Shown here one piece after another: positions 1 to 12,455 of a stretch of 64,000 nucleotides of DNA. The notes beneath the pieces were generated by a model. That model was not told the DNA's origin. It saw only the letters and a program-made list of their open reading frames with translations, and did no database searches. The stretch is from Isoetes taiwanensis (lineage: Eukaryota; Streptophyta; Lycopodiopsida; Isoetales; Isoetaceae). Each line of letters starts with the position of its first letter. Position 1 is the first letter of the stretch. The stretch spans positions 188,001 through 252,000 of the forward strand of contig JAJEKV010000318.1 in NCBI GenBank assembly GCA_021234155.1, given 5' to 3'. The position numbers were made by a program, and so were the translations under genes.

Positions 1-284
1 AAATCATACATCATCTATGGACAAATTCCTCTTGGGATTGAATTCGTCTTCACACCTGCACAATACTAAATGTCTGCATCGTTCATGTTCATATCAGAAT
101 CAATTGTTGTCAACCCAACAAAGATATTAGCATTTTCTATAAATAAATATTTCATGTCATTTCATTATTTTACTATATGTTATTACTGACCAAAATATAA
201 AGGTCTCATAAGTTTCAATGGTACTTTATCCAACTGCTAGTTAACTCATCCCAACTATTTGACCATTTCTTGACCTAAGTGTAA
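1..284. other. Unannotated AT-rich intergenic DNA
   Basis: I see no coding frame, repeat family or RNA gene here. Confidence 0.5.
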
Positions 285-530
285 TCCCTAATTGTTTGTG
301 GTAAGACGTTAAACTGCCATACCCAAGGTCATGGGTTCAACGCCTCGTTGTGAAAGTGGCCATGCAATGTAAAGTTGGTGGGGAAGGACCCACTTGGTAT
401 GATTAATGTAAAGTGGTGGGTCATGGGACCCATCTGGGTGTGTTGTAAAAAGTGTCACATGTCCGATGGGGGGGGGTGTTTGATTTTTTGTCATGGCGTG
501 ACGTTAAAATCTCTTCTTCTTCTTCTTCTT

Positions 531-560
<30 letters not shown>
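285..560 (+). mobile_element. Possible tRNA-derived SINE with (CTT)n tail
   Basis: A box-B-like stretch, GGGTTCAACGCC at 333-344, lies about 35 bases after a weak box-A-like TGGTAAGAC. This is the layout of an internal RNA polymerase III promoter in tRNA-derived SINEs. About 170 bases later the segment ends in a pure CTT microsatellite (513-560), which could be the 3' tail. No target-site duplication was identified and no second copy is in the window. The promoter match is partial, so an ordinary microsatellite next to a chance box B is the main alternative. Confidence 0.35.
513..560. repeat. (CTT)n microsatellite
   Basis: Sixteen uninterrupted CTT triplets. A frame reading through it gives a poly-leucine run, which is an artefact of the repeat and not a protein. 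Confidence 0.95.
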
Positions 561-561
<1 letters not shown>

Positions 562-1262
562 TGCAATTATCCACAATGATACTGAATATTCATCATGCAC
601 AAATGAACTGTGCAACTTTCAATAATAAATACCAGTGGGGGCATGGACAGGTTTAGGAGTGATCTGGCTTTTGTAGTATGCTAATTTTTACCTTTTCCAA
701 AGAGCTGGCATCCCAAAAGCTTATCAAGGAAGCATGTAAGGTATTGCTTCAAGTGAGTGTGATATTCACTATTCAGTGCCTGTACACATCCCTACTCCTA
801 GACATTCTATTTGGAGAATATCAACCTGTATATCTCTCCTTCCAACTGGGCCAACGACATGGAGGTGTCATTGCCAAGTCCTCCTCTGGGTCATGCGATA
901 ATGTGGAAGCGTATCTACATGTTAGCACAAAACAACAATATATATAATTAATATGCCACCATAAATGGTGCCCTTCAGTCAATGTCAACGCTACTGAACA
1001 TCATCATAAACATACAAAAGGCATCAAAAATAAGGATTCTTACTCCAATTCAGACTTCAAGTGGGATGATTGATGGTCGTGGTCTCCAGATAGCAATAGA
1101 CGGAATCATGAGGATAGAACATTGGCTAGGATAGTCTACTCGATGCGCCTCTCTGCAGACTTTGCAAATAGGCTGCAACAGGCTGTCCCATGATTGTAGT
1201 CTTCTGAAGATGTAATCCCATGGAGTCATCTGTAGAACTAGTCCGAGTTGGGAGGACAATTA
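561..1262. other. Unannotated intergenic DNA
   Basis: A short open frame (678-947, plus strand, 89 aa) has no recognisable domain, and nothing around it suggests a gene. No other structure was seen. Confidence 0.4.
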
Positions 1263-1640
1263 ATCTTAGCAAGAAACTTAGGACAAACTGAACACACGGA
1301 ATATATCTGCCAAAAGAACTCCCAAGAATGCTATTATCATATGATTGACCTCTTCTTTAAATAATGCTTTACTATAAAATCCTAGTCTATATCTTACTGA
1401 AATGTATAACCAAATTGAACACATGGAGTATGCCTAGCAAAAAACCTCCCAAGAATGTTGTATGATGCAACGTGATTCAAACAATAGATCTATTTCTCTA
1501 GCAAGCTAGACAACAGTTAACACAAGTCTTGATTCTCAATCCGGCAGTTTCTTCTATCCTCAATCAAGTTTTTCAAAGTGAAAATGTGGTTGATGATAGA
1601 GTGTTTGGACCGAAAGCCTACTTGTATAAGGTCAACCCTT
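1263..1640. repeat. Direct duplication, copy 1 (partner 3245-3770)
   Basis: Three blocks match a second segment about 2 kb away in the same order and orientation: one beginning AGCAAGAAACTTAGG, one containing CCTCCCAAGAATGTTG, and one spanning a LINE reverse-transcriptase piece (minus-strand residues QVGFRSKHS). The copies differ by scattered substitutions and by indels. The duplicated unit already contained the junction between a truncated LINE and unrelated DNA, so the duplication came after the LINE broke. Confidence 0.8.
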
Positions 1641-1643
1641 AGA

Positions 1644-1972
1644 GTTTGGCGAACTTGCACAAAATTTTCATCTTGCTTCTAGTTGGATTTTGTGGTTTAT
1701 CTAGAGTGACAAGGAGGCGTTTGTGTATTTTCCAAGGAGGGAGATGCTCACGATCAGCCATCTTCTTCATTGTGCTCAGCTAGAGATCACTAAAGCTTAT
1801 CGTTGTTCATTTCTTTGCGATGATAAAAAGAGATAACAAGGTAAAGAGAGTGTTCTTCTTTTGCATAGGAAGGGTGCTCCACTAGGGTTTTATGAAGATG
1901 CGTGCATTGTGTATTCGCGCCTTTGTTCTTGTCAATAAAAAGAGTAGAGCGTCCTTTAAAAAAAAAAGTTCC
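1644..1972 (+). mobile_element. L1-like LINE 3' end with poly(A), left copy
   Basis: The segment ends in an AATAAA signal, about 17 further bases and an A(11) run, which marks the 3' end of a retroposed transcript. Upstream, broken frames resemble the C-terminal tail of plant L1-type LINE proteins. The better preserved partner, in opposite orientation at 40.47-40.9 kb, reads IFQGAHISDQQLLHCAQQKI. This copy is interrupted by stops and small indels. It lies inside the left arm of the 36-kb-spaced inverted repeat. Confidence 0.55.
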
Positions 1973-2470
1973 TTTCAAAGTTATATTTTCCCACACATCA
2001 AATGGGAAGCCCCTCCTTGTTATAGAGGTTTATTTGTCGGACCTCCACTAACAATAGAGCTTATTCACGGAGGTTTTTCAAAGTTTTTACGCTATGTTGA
2101 TATTTCTTGGTTTTATGTGGTTCTTGTTGTTGTCACCAACATTCATACTTTCTGAGGATTAAACAATCAAATGCATTACCTTTTATATATACGTTTACAT
2201 AAAAAATTTTAATGTTTGGACAAGGAGAAAAGTGTTACAAATAAAGGTTACTTCTAAGGTTAACACAAGAACTTAAAAGATGCTCAATCCAACCCTTCCG
2301 GCTACAGCTCACCACCCAATCAGGCTCGCAAAAGCAAGAATCTCTAAGACAATCCATGTACGATTTTCTTTAAGGAACAAGAAGTGATTTTGAAAGGTCC
2401 ACACTTAGAGAATCCTCTCTAAGGACAAACCCAAAATTCATGGAGGCTTACTGTTCAAAAGATTGGCAAA

Positions 2471-3249
2471 GATAGAATAGAATAAAATGTATTTTTATCG
2501 TCCATGGAGATCAATTGGCTTTTGGCACCCAAGCAAAGAAGCAATAAGCGTGTTATTGTCAGGATTATAAAACTCCTGCCCCAAAGGGTTTTCAGGGGAA
2601 AAATCTTGGCAATAATAAGTATGTTGGTAGACTGTACAATAATATAATATAACACAAGTCAATACCATATCGGAGGACACAACTGAGTCTGCGTATCCAT
2701 GACCTCTTGAAGATATGAACCTAGCAAGCCCACGGAGGCTGTGTTCAGTAGCACATGCAGCTGCTGGACCAGCAAAACTAACTGGACATACCGTGCCCGA
2801 ATATGATCCGATGTGATTGAATGCTAGACAGGTCTGAAGGGCATGACATTCATCCTCAAAGGCACCCTGTTGGCAACATTGACAGATTCTGTCCTCGCAT
2901 GCCTCCCAAGTCCATCGGTCTGTCTCAATGCCGAGAGATGCACCCCCATGCAAATGGAAGCTATCAGTCTGTATTTTTTCGTGGGCAAATGGGTACGCAA
3001 GTAGTGGTGTAGGCAGGCTTATCTCACAATGTTTTAGAACTTAAACATAAGTGAGACTCATTTTCCTTCTATCATCATTTCAAAGGAGCTGCAATATCTA
3101 ATAACCCCATATATTGTTCTAAATGGCCTTAGCAATGGCTAAAGAGGCTCTAGAATTCATTTGCTTGCCAGACAAACCATTGAGATTAATAGAGACAATG
3201 TGAGTCAAAGGTAGCGATCATACGCGCCTGTTTTGGAGTGGAGAGTCTT
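2471..3249 (-). pseudogene. CR1/Jockey-like LINE, C-terminal end and 3' tail (left copy)
   Basis: A 152-codon open frame (2495-2953, minus) carries a Cys/His motif, RICQCCQQGAFEDECHALQTC, starting about 20 residues in. This C..C...ED..H....C pattern is typical of the C-terminus of CR1/Jockey-type LINE ORF2 proteins. Just past the frame, on the minus strand, come the shared 3' sequence (CTCCATGGACGATAAAA) and a short TTCTA-type tail at 2471-2486. EN and RT domains are absent, so this is a 5'-truncated copy. Homologous ends occur at 39.2-39.97 kb and 52.3-52.9 kb. Confidence 0.8.
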
Positions 3250-3770
3250 GCATTAGCAAGAAACTTAGGACAAACTGAACACACGGAATATATCTGCCAA
3301 AAGAACTCCCAAGAATGATAAAATCCTAATCTATATCTACTGAAATGTATAGCATCTCAACATGGTTTGCTTGTAGTTCCCATGAATAGAGATATATGTA
3401 GATGCTATGATACCATCTTCTACATTGATTTCTGAAAGCAGTTTCATAAAGAGATGGCTTTCCAAGCATTTGTCACATTGCTTTAGACCATAGCAATGGC
3501 AATCATATGCATTTGTTTAGAAGTTTAAGAGACTCTTGCATTAGCAAGAAACATAGACCAATCTATTGAACATATGGAATATGCCTTGCAAAAAACCTCC
3601 CAAGAATGTTGTATGATGCAAAGTGATTCAAACAATGGATCTATTTCTTTAGCAAGCTAGACAACAATACAAGTCTTGCCGGCAGTTTCTTCTATCCTCA
3701 ATCAAGTTTTTCAAAGTGAAAATGTGGTTGATGGTAGAGTGTTTGGACCGAAAGCCTACCTGTATAAGAG
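3245..3770. repeat. Direct duplication, copy 2 (partner 1263-1640)
   Basis: This is the longer partner of the duplication described at 1263. It reaches into the RT segment of the minus-strand LINE. It has about 150 extra bases relative to copy 1 and several substitutions. Confidence 0.8.
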
Positions 3771-5945
3771 TGTGCATCTCCGCTTCCTCTGTCCATGTCC
3801 TCAGTTGTTGCGCAAGGATTCCAGCCAACGGTTTTGCAAAGAGAGAGCTGACCATGATGATGCGATAAATGGCTAGGTAGTGAGGGTCACCTGCCTTGTA
3901 TATGGGAACAATTTTACTGATGGTCCACTTGGGGGGAGGGAGAAGAGAGCCTTTTTACAATGCTCTATTGAATACTGCCATCAAGACATGCACCATTGAA
4001 GGCCCAGCCCACTTTAGAAGATCTCTCTGCATGCCATCCAAATCTGCCGCCTTGCCATTAGCAAGGTACTATAAGCCAATTGTTACGACTGCCTCTGTAA
4101 TGACTAGTAGGGGTATTGTCGTTCGACCTCCCAGTGGATCGTAAAGCCCCTACAAATATTGCACCTATTGGTCCAAGATGATATTCCTTGCCACTTGCAA
4201 AGGCTTGTTCAATAACCTTCTCCACCTGGGGTGATGATCTAGGAGATAGAACATCTGCCGCTGGTGTTTTGCAATGTTTGGCTTTCTTGACCTTGAGGAA
4301 TGCTCGCAAAGCGGTACCAGTGACTCATCGAAGCCATCATTTGAACTCCCTACATTCATCATCAAACCATCGGTTGCGAGGAAAGGTAGTAGCTCCCAAG
4401 GATCTATGCGAGTGGCCTTTGCCAAACCTTCTTACAATGCTCTATTGAATAATATCGTCAGAACAGGCACCATTGGAGGCCCAACCCACTTTAAGAAATC
4501 TACTTGCATGCCATCCAAATCTATTGCCTTGCCATTAGCGAGGCGTTGTAAGCCCATTGTTATATGTCCGCCTCTGTAATGACTAATGCTAGGCCCATCT
4601 GTGGAGGTACTGTCGCTCAACCCCCAGTGGATCATAAAGCCCTTGCAAGTATTGCACCTATTGGTCCGAGGTGATGTTCCTTGCCGGTTGCAAAGGCTTG
4701 TTCAATAACCTTCTCCAGAATGTCCTGGGGTGATGATTTAGGCGATAGAACATTTGCCGCTGGTGTTCTGCGATGTATCTAGCTTTTTTGCCCATGAGGA
4801 ATGCATGGTATTGGTTGATGACATCATGCGCAAAAGCGGTATCAGTGACTCGTCGAAGCCAATGTTTGAACTCCCTACATTCGTCATCAATCCATTAGTT
4901 TGCGAGGAAAGGTAGTAGCTCCCAAGGGCCTATGCAGCAGCCTCTACCAAAACAACTGTCAGCAACCATCATAAGTACTTGAATCAACTGGGCAATCTGT
5001 TGCAATATTCCCTCCAGATCTTGCTCAACCATCTGGGCATAGGTCTGTGCATGATCATAGTCCAGGCATGGCCGAGGCACACGTGGTGCTGGAGCAATGA
5101 CGCACGGACAGCCTACCAACCTACGTGCAAGAAAAGGGGTTGGTGGTTGGAGTCCACTTCCTCATCCTAACTATCTGTTCCAATGCAGAAATGGATAATC
5201 AGATGCAAATCTTGTTCCCCCGCCAGTATGTAATCCACAACACTGGAGCCGCCCCTGGTTCTCCTGTATACAAGTGCACTTGTTGAAGGATAGTCATTGT
5301 GCAAGCCCATTGCAAATGATGAAGTCAAAGATGCTACACGGCAAAAGCAATTGTGACATGTTTTTCATCTGATGTCCTTGGCCAAGATGCCTCTGAGGAG
5401 CTCAGCTGCAACACATCCTCTACGAAGGATTCAATTTTGTTGACATGCTCTGCCCCCGTGCATGCATTAAAGTTACCAAGCAACATAACCTTGCCCAATT
5501 GTTTGTGTTGTTGTATGTCATCATGTAGATCGAGATAAGACTCCAACCTATCCACATCCGAGTGAATGTGATAGAAGTTGCCCTCGGCGTGTAGAAAGTA
5601 GCATACTGCCACAAAGAGGAGATTGCCACTGCAATGCTGCATGCGCACCCACAAGTAGCAATTATGCATGTCTGCTTTGGGTAGAGAGATTGACTGCCCA
5701 AGCTTATGAGATAGTAGTAGACGGCCTCCCCATGCCCCCGCTTGCCTGTATGCTCATTGAACATTGAGCAATGCAGATATCCTGGAAGGTATGGCAGCCT
5801 ATGCCTGAATAATTTCCATCTTTTCATAAGAAAAATGAGATCTATATCTACTGCAATAGAGTTGAAACTATCTCCTTTCTGCCAAGGGAGCCTCGACAGT
5901 TCCAATACACCATATGGAGGCACAATTCCTATTTGTCAGTGATAG
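3645..5945 (-). pseudogene. CR1/Jockey-like LINE ORF2 remnant (EN and N-terminal RT)
   Basis: Read on the minus strand, the order is that of a LINE ORF2. An endonuclease region (about 5.9-5.3 kb) includes GKVMLLGNFNACTG, the GDFN-type catalytic motif with Asn replacing the usual Asp. A linker follows, then a pre-RT block (GKAIDLDGMQVDFLKWVG, ILFNRAL). The start of reverse transcriptase comes next (KIVPIYKAGDP, then QVGFRSKHSTINHIFTLKNL at about 3.7 kb). The rest of RT, with the active-site aspartates, is missing beyond 3.65 kb. Many frameshifts and stops are present and the element cannot be functional. The related but separate copy at 48-52.9 kb preserves the same order through to the tail. 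Confidence 0.85.
3950..4930. repeat. 480-bp tandem duplication inside the LINE
   Basis: Two adjacent units, about 3950-4430 and 4430-4930, match along their length. Both contain ACAATGCTCTATTGAATA, TTGCCATTAGC, GGCTTGTTCAATAACCTTC and the following region. They encode the same pre-RT segment on the minus strand. The units differ at roughly one base in eight by eye, so the duplication is old. It is not a normal part of LINE architecture. Confidence 0.85.
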
Positions 5946-7870
5946 ATGCGGATGCGCGAGGAGTTGCGTCGACAGCAAGGAGGGTAGTATGTGGTGCTAG
6001 AGAAGGAGGTTGGCAAGATGGCAGGATATGAAGAAGCAGTAGGAGAAGGTGGAGGATCTGAATCTCAACAGGTGCACCTCTCCCCTTATATGGAGATCAA
6101 GGAGCCATTTCAAAAAGGTAAAGGTGCGTAGGCCTTTTTAGGGTCTCAACCTTTTTCAAGGTTCCATAAATACCTCAATGGTTTATGTTAATATTTCAAT
6201 TCCCGTACAACTATCTGATTCTTGCTTTCTGAACCACTCTCCCAATCGCCACCATATCAATTTCTGTAGCAACCTGCGACTCCTTTTTCAACCTAGAACA
6301 ATAAATTTCTGGATAAATGCCGAATTTTCAAGATGGTTCTTTGCTTTATTTCGATAGATTTCTTTGCAGACAAATCGATTTAATAAAGACAAGGTAATGA
6401 AGGCGGCTAAGTGCATTGTATAACATAAGGAACACCATCTGCCCAACCACTAGCAAACTATTTAATCCCATGCCTACAAACAACTAAGATTTGTGGCCAC
6501 ATATAACTAGGTGAACTATCATATCTTGACACCTGACCTATCAAATTTTTTACTTTCACTATGACCACAGTCATCTTTTCGTATAGCAATTGTGGTACTT
6601 GAATACTCTCTGTTAGTAGTAATTATAAAGTTGTTATGGCACAATCTTGTTATGTTTGTGTATTGGACCTAGATGTCAATGACCTCAATATCAATGTCTA
6701 CAATTTAGATTTCTTTATAAACATTATAATTTTTCTGAGCTAATTTACAATCAGACACTTGGTATGAAGTAGGATATGTTGATCCTTCTTAGGCAATGGC
6801 TAGATATTTCTTACATCACCCTATGATGTCATAGCCATTTCACAAATCGGTAAAATGTTTGATGAGACTTTTTTTTTTTTTTGTTGATGGATACATCAAC
6901 TTGCCTTGAGTTGTCTTACTATTTCTTGAAGGCTCAAAAACTGCATTTTCACTTATTGCTAAATGGATTACACTCATAATCTGAGTGCTCTTGTTTATTT
7001 CAGAACTTCTCCAGACATTTTCCTCTGATTAAAGTTCCAAAGCCATATTATAATCAATATCTTCTCTTTTTGTGTTATCCTGGTTAAATGCTTGACCACA
7101 CTTGCAAGTTGTCGGAAAAACATTGGAGGTCATCACATGATTGTTGAATCAATGGTTTATACCTGCATCATAGAATATATACATAACCATCATTCAATTA
7201 AATTGGGATTATGTCTATTCCAAAATCGCGCCGTATAAGCCTTTTATTGACCATTATATTGAATTAACCACACTTTTGCACTGTGTTCATTTTCGGGCTA
7301 GGAAGATGCATTTTATGTTGAAATGCAAAGGCATTCAAATATTCGATGCAAATCACCCATATTATGACAGAATGTTGGCAATAGAAAAAGCAGGAAATTG
7401 CTTATTAATTCGTACATTCACGGACGGCAACAAAATCTAAACATTGAAATTGTAATGCTTTACGAATAAATATGACAAGCAAGTTGCTACAAAAGCAGAG
7501 ATTTTTCGTGGTTCAAATGTGGCGTGACGCGATTTTCTTGGCATAAATAACGCATTATAATAGAACATAAACTTAAAAACTAATTCGATTCATCGTCGAC
7601 AGGTATTGCGGTGGTCACGAGATCTGTCGATCATGAACAAACCATGCTCTGGATTCCATATAAGATGGATTACAACATCAAAGGGATCAGGATAGAAGCG
7701 AGAGCGGGATTCATAGCAACGACATCAAGCCGGTCCACGAAGTTCTATTTCTAGCTTTCGCGGCACTGAGAGGTCCGCATGGTTCATCGTGCGAGGTAAT
7801 AGAATGTGCCATAATAACAAGCGCGGAGACCGCCGATGGTTTGCCAATTTCATGCTAAAGGGATTTATAC
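5946..7870. other. Unannotated intergenic DNA
   Basis: No coding region, transposon domain or RNA gene was recognised. There is a T(14) run near 6.87 kb. Near 7.52 kb there is a single instance of the GGCGTGACGCGATTT-type motif that is frequent from 8 to 20 kb. Confidence 0.4.
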
Positions 7871-8812
7871 ACACCTAAATTATTGGCCGGTATATACATA
7901 CAAATTATTGCAAGTATAGCAAACCATACACATAATATAAAAACAAATCATTACCTGAGAACTAATAATGTTGATATAAGAACACAATATATATTCAAAA
8001 CCTTTCGTTAAAGTATATTTCATATTCAAAACTTTTGGAAAGTGTATTTCACTGTATACATATATATCAAAAAGTTCTCTTTCTAGAACGATTTTCTCAA
8101 GGTCTGTCAATTTCCCTGTCCAGATCAAGTTCTTGGGTATAGTGTTTGTATATCTTCGACCGTTTTCCTAAAGCTATTTCATGCAAGACACTAACAAAGC
8201 GGCGAGGAAGTCATCTTTGTCAAAATCTTGAGGATGATAGGGCGGCGGATTCAATGACTGTGACTGATTGAAGCAACACTTTAAAGCGTCATCATCCACA
8301 ATGATCATGCCTTCCTTATCCTCAACACCTAGGGCATCCATCATATTGCGCAAGCATTTCACAAATATCTTTTTACACATCGGTTCTTTAGGGTTTGTGA
8401 ATGAAGCACATTTGCTTTGATCGGATGGGCCTTTAATCTCTATTTAGCTCGGGCACTACTTTCAAAAACATCACTGTATATTTCTATGCTCCATAGATGA
8501 CCAAATTACTGTAACGAAAGCGGTGAAGGCTGGTCCAACATCTCCCTTCGGATAAGGGTGCGGGTAAACATATTTGGTGCGTGTCTCAAATGGTTCTTGC
8601 GCATACCATGACTTTTCAAAGCGTTGCTTTAGGTAGCGTTCTACATAGCACACCATTCAAATCAAAGACCGGTACTTTTGGGGAAGCCAAATCATTTACG
8701 TAAGGAGAACAATGGCGTATGAGATAAAGAAATGGAAAGCAGCATGACCGGCAGCGATTTCATGAAGCGATGCATGTCAACATAATTTAAAAATACGATC
8801 TCTAGGAAACTC

Positions 8813-8830
8813 TCGCGCTAGGCGCGATTT
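8813..8830. repeat. GC-rich palindromic motif
   Basis: TCGCGCTAGGCGCGATTT: arms that can pair around a short centre. It belongs to the dispersed family described at 10934 and 15850, and lies in an intron-like part of phosphatase copy 1. Confidence 0.7.
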
Positions 8831-10933
8831 CCTATATGCTTGTAGTTTGTAAAATGCATGGATATAAAAAGGAAAATTGTTCACGATACCTTTCTTCTTC
8901 TTCATTCCCGTGGTGTTTTCTTCCGTTGCATCCTTATTCGAGTTGTCTCCGTCGATAGAAGCACCAACCACATCCGGTTGAGATGCATGCGGTGTGAACT
9001 ATGCTTGATAGTTCATTACTCTTTATGCTAACCTGGCTAGTGTTTTCAGATTTGGAGTCTTCTTCATCACCATTATTGCTATTATCATCATCCTTGTTAT
9101 CTTCAACGTTCTATATATTTTTAGGGTCAAGGATGTTCCACGGGGATGTCGCATGGGTACTTGGTAATCGGCTGATCTTGGTTTCATCCATGATGTTGTG
9201 GCCAAGCGAATAGCTTTCTCAATCCTTCCCGTTCCTTAAGCAAATCTGCAGGTATTTCGGCCTTAGAGGTAGAAGCGTTGTTTTTTGCACTGCCGATTGG
9301 TCCCCTAGGTGCTTCCTCTAGTACTTTCTCAAAGAAGAGGTCCAAGAAATTTTTGGCTCGATCATCGGAGACGACGCTCTGACATTTCCTTGCTAACTTC
9401 AAAGCTTCTCACCGATGTAACCCCCAACGTGAAGTTCCCAGCAAGTTGTTCCCAATGGACAAAATGCTTCAATGAGATACTGGGAAAGGTCCATAGAGAA
9501 CCCGTTCTTGTTTAGCTTACCCTTATGTGAAGTTAGGAGCTCATACTTAATGTGGCCCACAAGAATTGGGTCGTCCTCGTTTTCATCCTCTTCTTCCTCT
9601 TCTTCCTCTTCTTCCTCTAACTCTTCCATGACCTTGACACCTTTCCCCTTGTCTTCTTGCTCCGGATGAAGAGGCGTTTACGCGATATCGTTCATCTAAG
9701 CGTAGCTTTTGCCATGCTAGCTTGTCTCCATCTGGTTTTCCTTGAGCCTTTCATATTCCTTATCATCCATCATGGCTATCATAATTATAAGCACATGAGA
9801 AATTTTACTTCTTTGTCTTTGAAGTCAACGTCCTGTTTTCATCTATGAGGATCGCTTTTGTGGATGACTTTCATGCATTCAAGGTCATTTGCAGCACAGA
9901 GCATATGCATAGGACATGGGAGGGACATATAGTGACAATTGTGTAGTTCATCTCCGTGGGTGAAACCATTGTATATGTTGAAGAGCGTATTATAGTCATC
10001 AGCGACCATCATCGGTGCCTCGGCTTCGGCTATCAAACACGAAGAGTGTGATATCATGGGGACTGCACCCACCGGCAAGGCACACTTGAAACCGGTGGAC
10101 ACTTGATAAAAAAAGTGGATTAGTCTCCGGTTCGCTTCACCATCGCGACTTTTGTTTCAAGTCGGATGCAACTTTAGTGTGAATCCCACCCGATCTTTGC
10201 AGCGTTCTTCAACCTCGCTGCTTGACAAAGTCCTTGGACGAATACATACTTCTTTAGGTCGATGATTTGGAGGCGTTATACTTTTGCATGAGTCCTAACT
10301 TTCGGAACAGCGACCACTCTCTGTAAGCCTTTGTAATTCCTCACCAAGCTGCCTTCTTGAGCACTCTAATATTCTTATTTCGTGCCGCATGCATCTTCAA
10401 ATGATTCAGAGCCTTTCTTTTGCCGAGGGTTTTCTTGTAAAGAATTTCCTTACGATTAACCTATCGGAGGCGAGATCAGCTTTTGATCGTCCAATCCCCG
10501 AGCCTTCCTCATCTCTACGTTATATGTATATCAAAAATTGATGTGTCAACAGGAGGAAATCTTCCTTGTGAATCTGGCAACTTCTTCTCGATGTAGGCAT
10601 CCCAGAATTCATTCCATTTCTCCCATACCAGATCTGAAGCAAATACTATCTTGCAGGCATCCTTGGGCACAGTTGGTTCCTCGGAAGCATCACCTTTTTC
10701 ATCTCCTTTTTTTTTTTCTTTGATGCGGTGCTCTTGGTTTTGTCTGTATTATCGTCGACTAAGCGTCCTCTCCGACAACTTGAATTCGGCAGCTTTTGGG
10801 TGGCCATGTCGGGTTGGCATTGGCTTCCCATATTCAATCCACTTGGTTAGAGCATCATGAAGTTGCTCTATATAGGGGCAAGGAGCAACCTTGTTAGCTT
10901 CATAATCGTAAATAAAATAAATTCTTCTAGTTT

Positions 10934-10987
10934 AAAATCGCGCCTGTGCGATTTCATATTAGAAAGCAAATCGCGCCAGCGCGATTT
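10934..10987. repeat. Two GC-rich palindromes (AAATCGCGC/GCGCGATTT)
   Basis: At 10968-10987 the sequence AAATCGCGCCAGCGCGATTT is a 9-bp inverted repeat around a 2-base centre. A diverged neighbour lies at 10934-10955. Further weak copies follow near 11.05, 11.17, 11.25 and 11.28 kb. All sit in AT-rich, noncoding-looking DNA between coding blocks of phosphatase copy 1. Confidence 0.85.
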
Positions 10988-12455
10988 GCCTACTGAAAAC
11001 GCTTCTGGATTGGTAGCGTTTCTCGTCAAAACAAGTAAATCAGCGGGGCGATTTCATATTAGAATGTAATCGAGTCAGCGAGAATTGCCTAGCCTGAGGA
11101 GACTTGGCTATTAGATGGATAGCCTTTTTTCCAGGGTAGGCAAGTCCCGATGAAGTTTAGCATTCGATATGAAATTGCGCGAGGCGATTTGTTTGTTTGA
11201 AGAGAAACGGCTACATTCCGAAGCCTTTGCTTTTAGAGTGGGCAAAAACCGGCGCTGATTTGCCTTCTGTTTATGAAATTGCGCTGGATTTAATATGAAA
11301 AAACGAAACATAAAGGCTTATTTATTTAGCTTTCGGCGGGTGTTGTTGAATCGCTCAAGAACCGGTTTTTCGATGAGAATCTGGTTATAGAACAACCGAT
11401 GCCCGGTATCGCCGTGCCTTCCGATCAGAACCTTCGGGCCTCTATTGAATGCCGCCATCTATTATCATAAAATGTATGTCGGGATTCTCGATGAAGTCTT
11501 CGACTTGCTCCACATGATTACCTTCCTGGATTCGGTATCGTGCGGCACTACATCTACGGCATTGGCACTTGCCCTGGATTTTTGATCATCTTTGTTCACT
11601 ATCTCCAATGAGTCTTTGCTTGTCATACCTTCTGCTGATATAAATGGCTTTAGTGGACTGAAAAGCCTATCCGTGGGATTTGGATGGGTGAATTTCGGGC
11701 CCCGTGGATACTTGTCGGCATAGTTTTTGAGCTTGCTCATCGCCTCAAGCGCTTTGGCCTTGTCATCGTCACTTGTAAGGCCGTTGTAAACCTTCGTGGT
11801 TTCCACGTCTTTAGAGCTTTCTTCTTCCTTATCCTTCTTTTTGTAAGTAGACCTTTGCCCGGGGCCTCGTGCTAATGGCTCGTCGAGCATTTGTAAGCCC
11901 CTCGCATATTCTTTTAGGAGTCAATGGCTCGCCAATTTGTCCAGCCAAATTTGAAGAGGTTATCGGCCATGTCGATCGATCTTAATCGGTCTCTTTAAAA
12001 GAGCTAGTATTGCATCGATTGTTCTTTAGGCTCTTCTTATGTCTTTGGCCCACTTCAACTCTTACGATCGTAAAGAATCGCCACAGACTTCACATGTAAT
12101 AAGAATTCCCTGCTTCTTCATTTGATCAGTCTCTCTTACCCTTGACATGAAGATGAGGTCTATCTTCCCACCGGTTTTGAATATCTCCACATACCATTGA
12201 CCCCTCTATAAGATCTTCTTACGGACATGGAGGTTCCACCGAGCCTTTATTATTCAGATGTATCTTCTAACGTCAATACATCTTTGCCCAGTGTCATAAT
12301 AATTAACATCTTCATCTGTCCTTTGCTTTTTCTGGGCTGTAGAGGTCTTGCCTTGCTTGTTCCTCCCTCTTTTGCTTGTCTTTTGTGATCATATGAAATT
12401 ACAGCACATGGGTAATCTTTTAATGCTAAAATATATGCTATGTCGAAACATATGC

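Larger units (their letters stand above)
1644..3249. repeat. Left arm of a 1.6-kb inverted repeat (right arm 39200-40821)
   Basis: The whole arm matches the reverse complement of 39200-40821 with scattered substitutions and small indels. It contains an L1-like 3' end and a CR1-like 3' end pointing toward each other, plus the DNA between and beyond them. Because the match runs about 0.8 kb past the CR1-like tail, the copied unit is larger than a single LINE insertion. Confidence 0.85.

Noticed and set aside
375-656. 93-aa open frame with a poly-leucine run
   Set aside because: The leucines are the CTT microsatellite in translation, and no domain is present.
9399-9629. Glu-rich frame as a separate acidic protein
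   Set aside because: The same blocks in the same order occur in phosphatase copy 2, so it is an exon of that locus.
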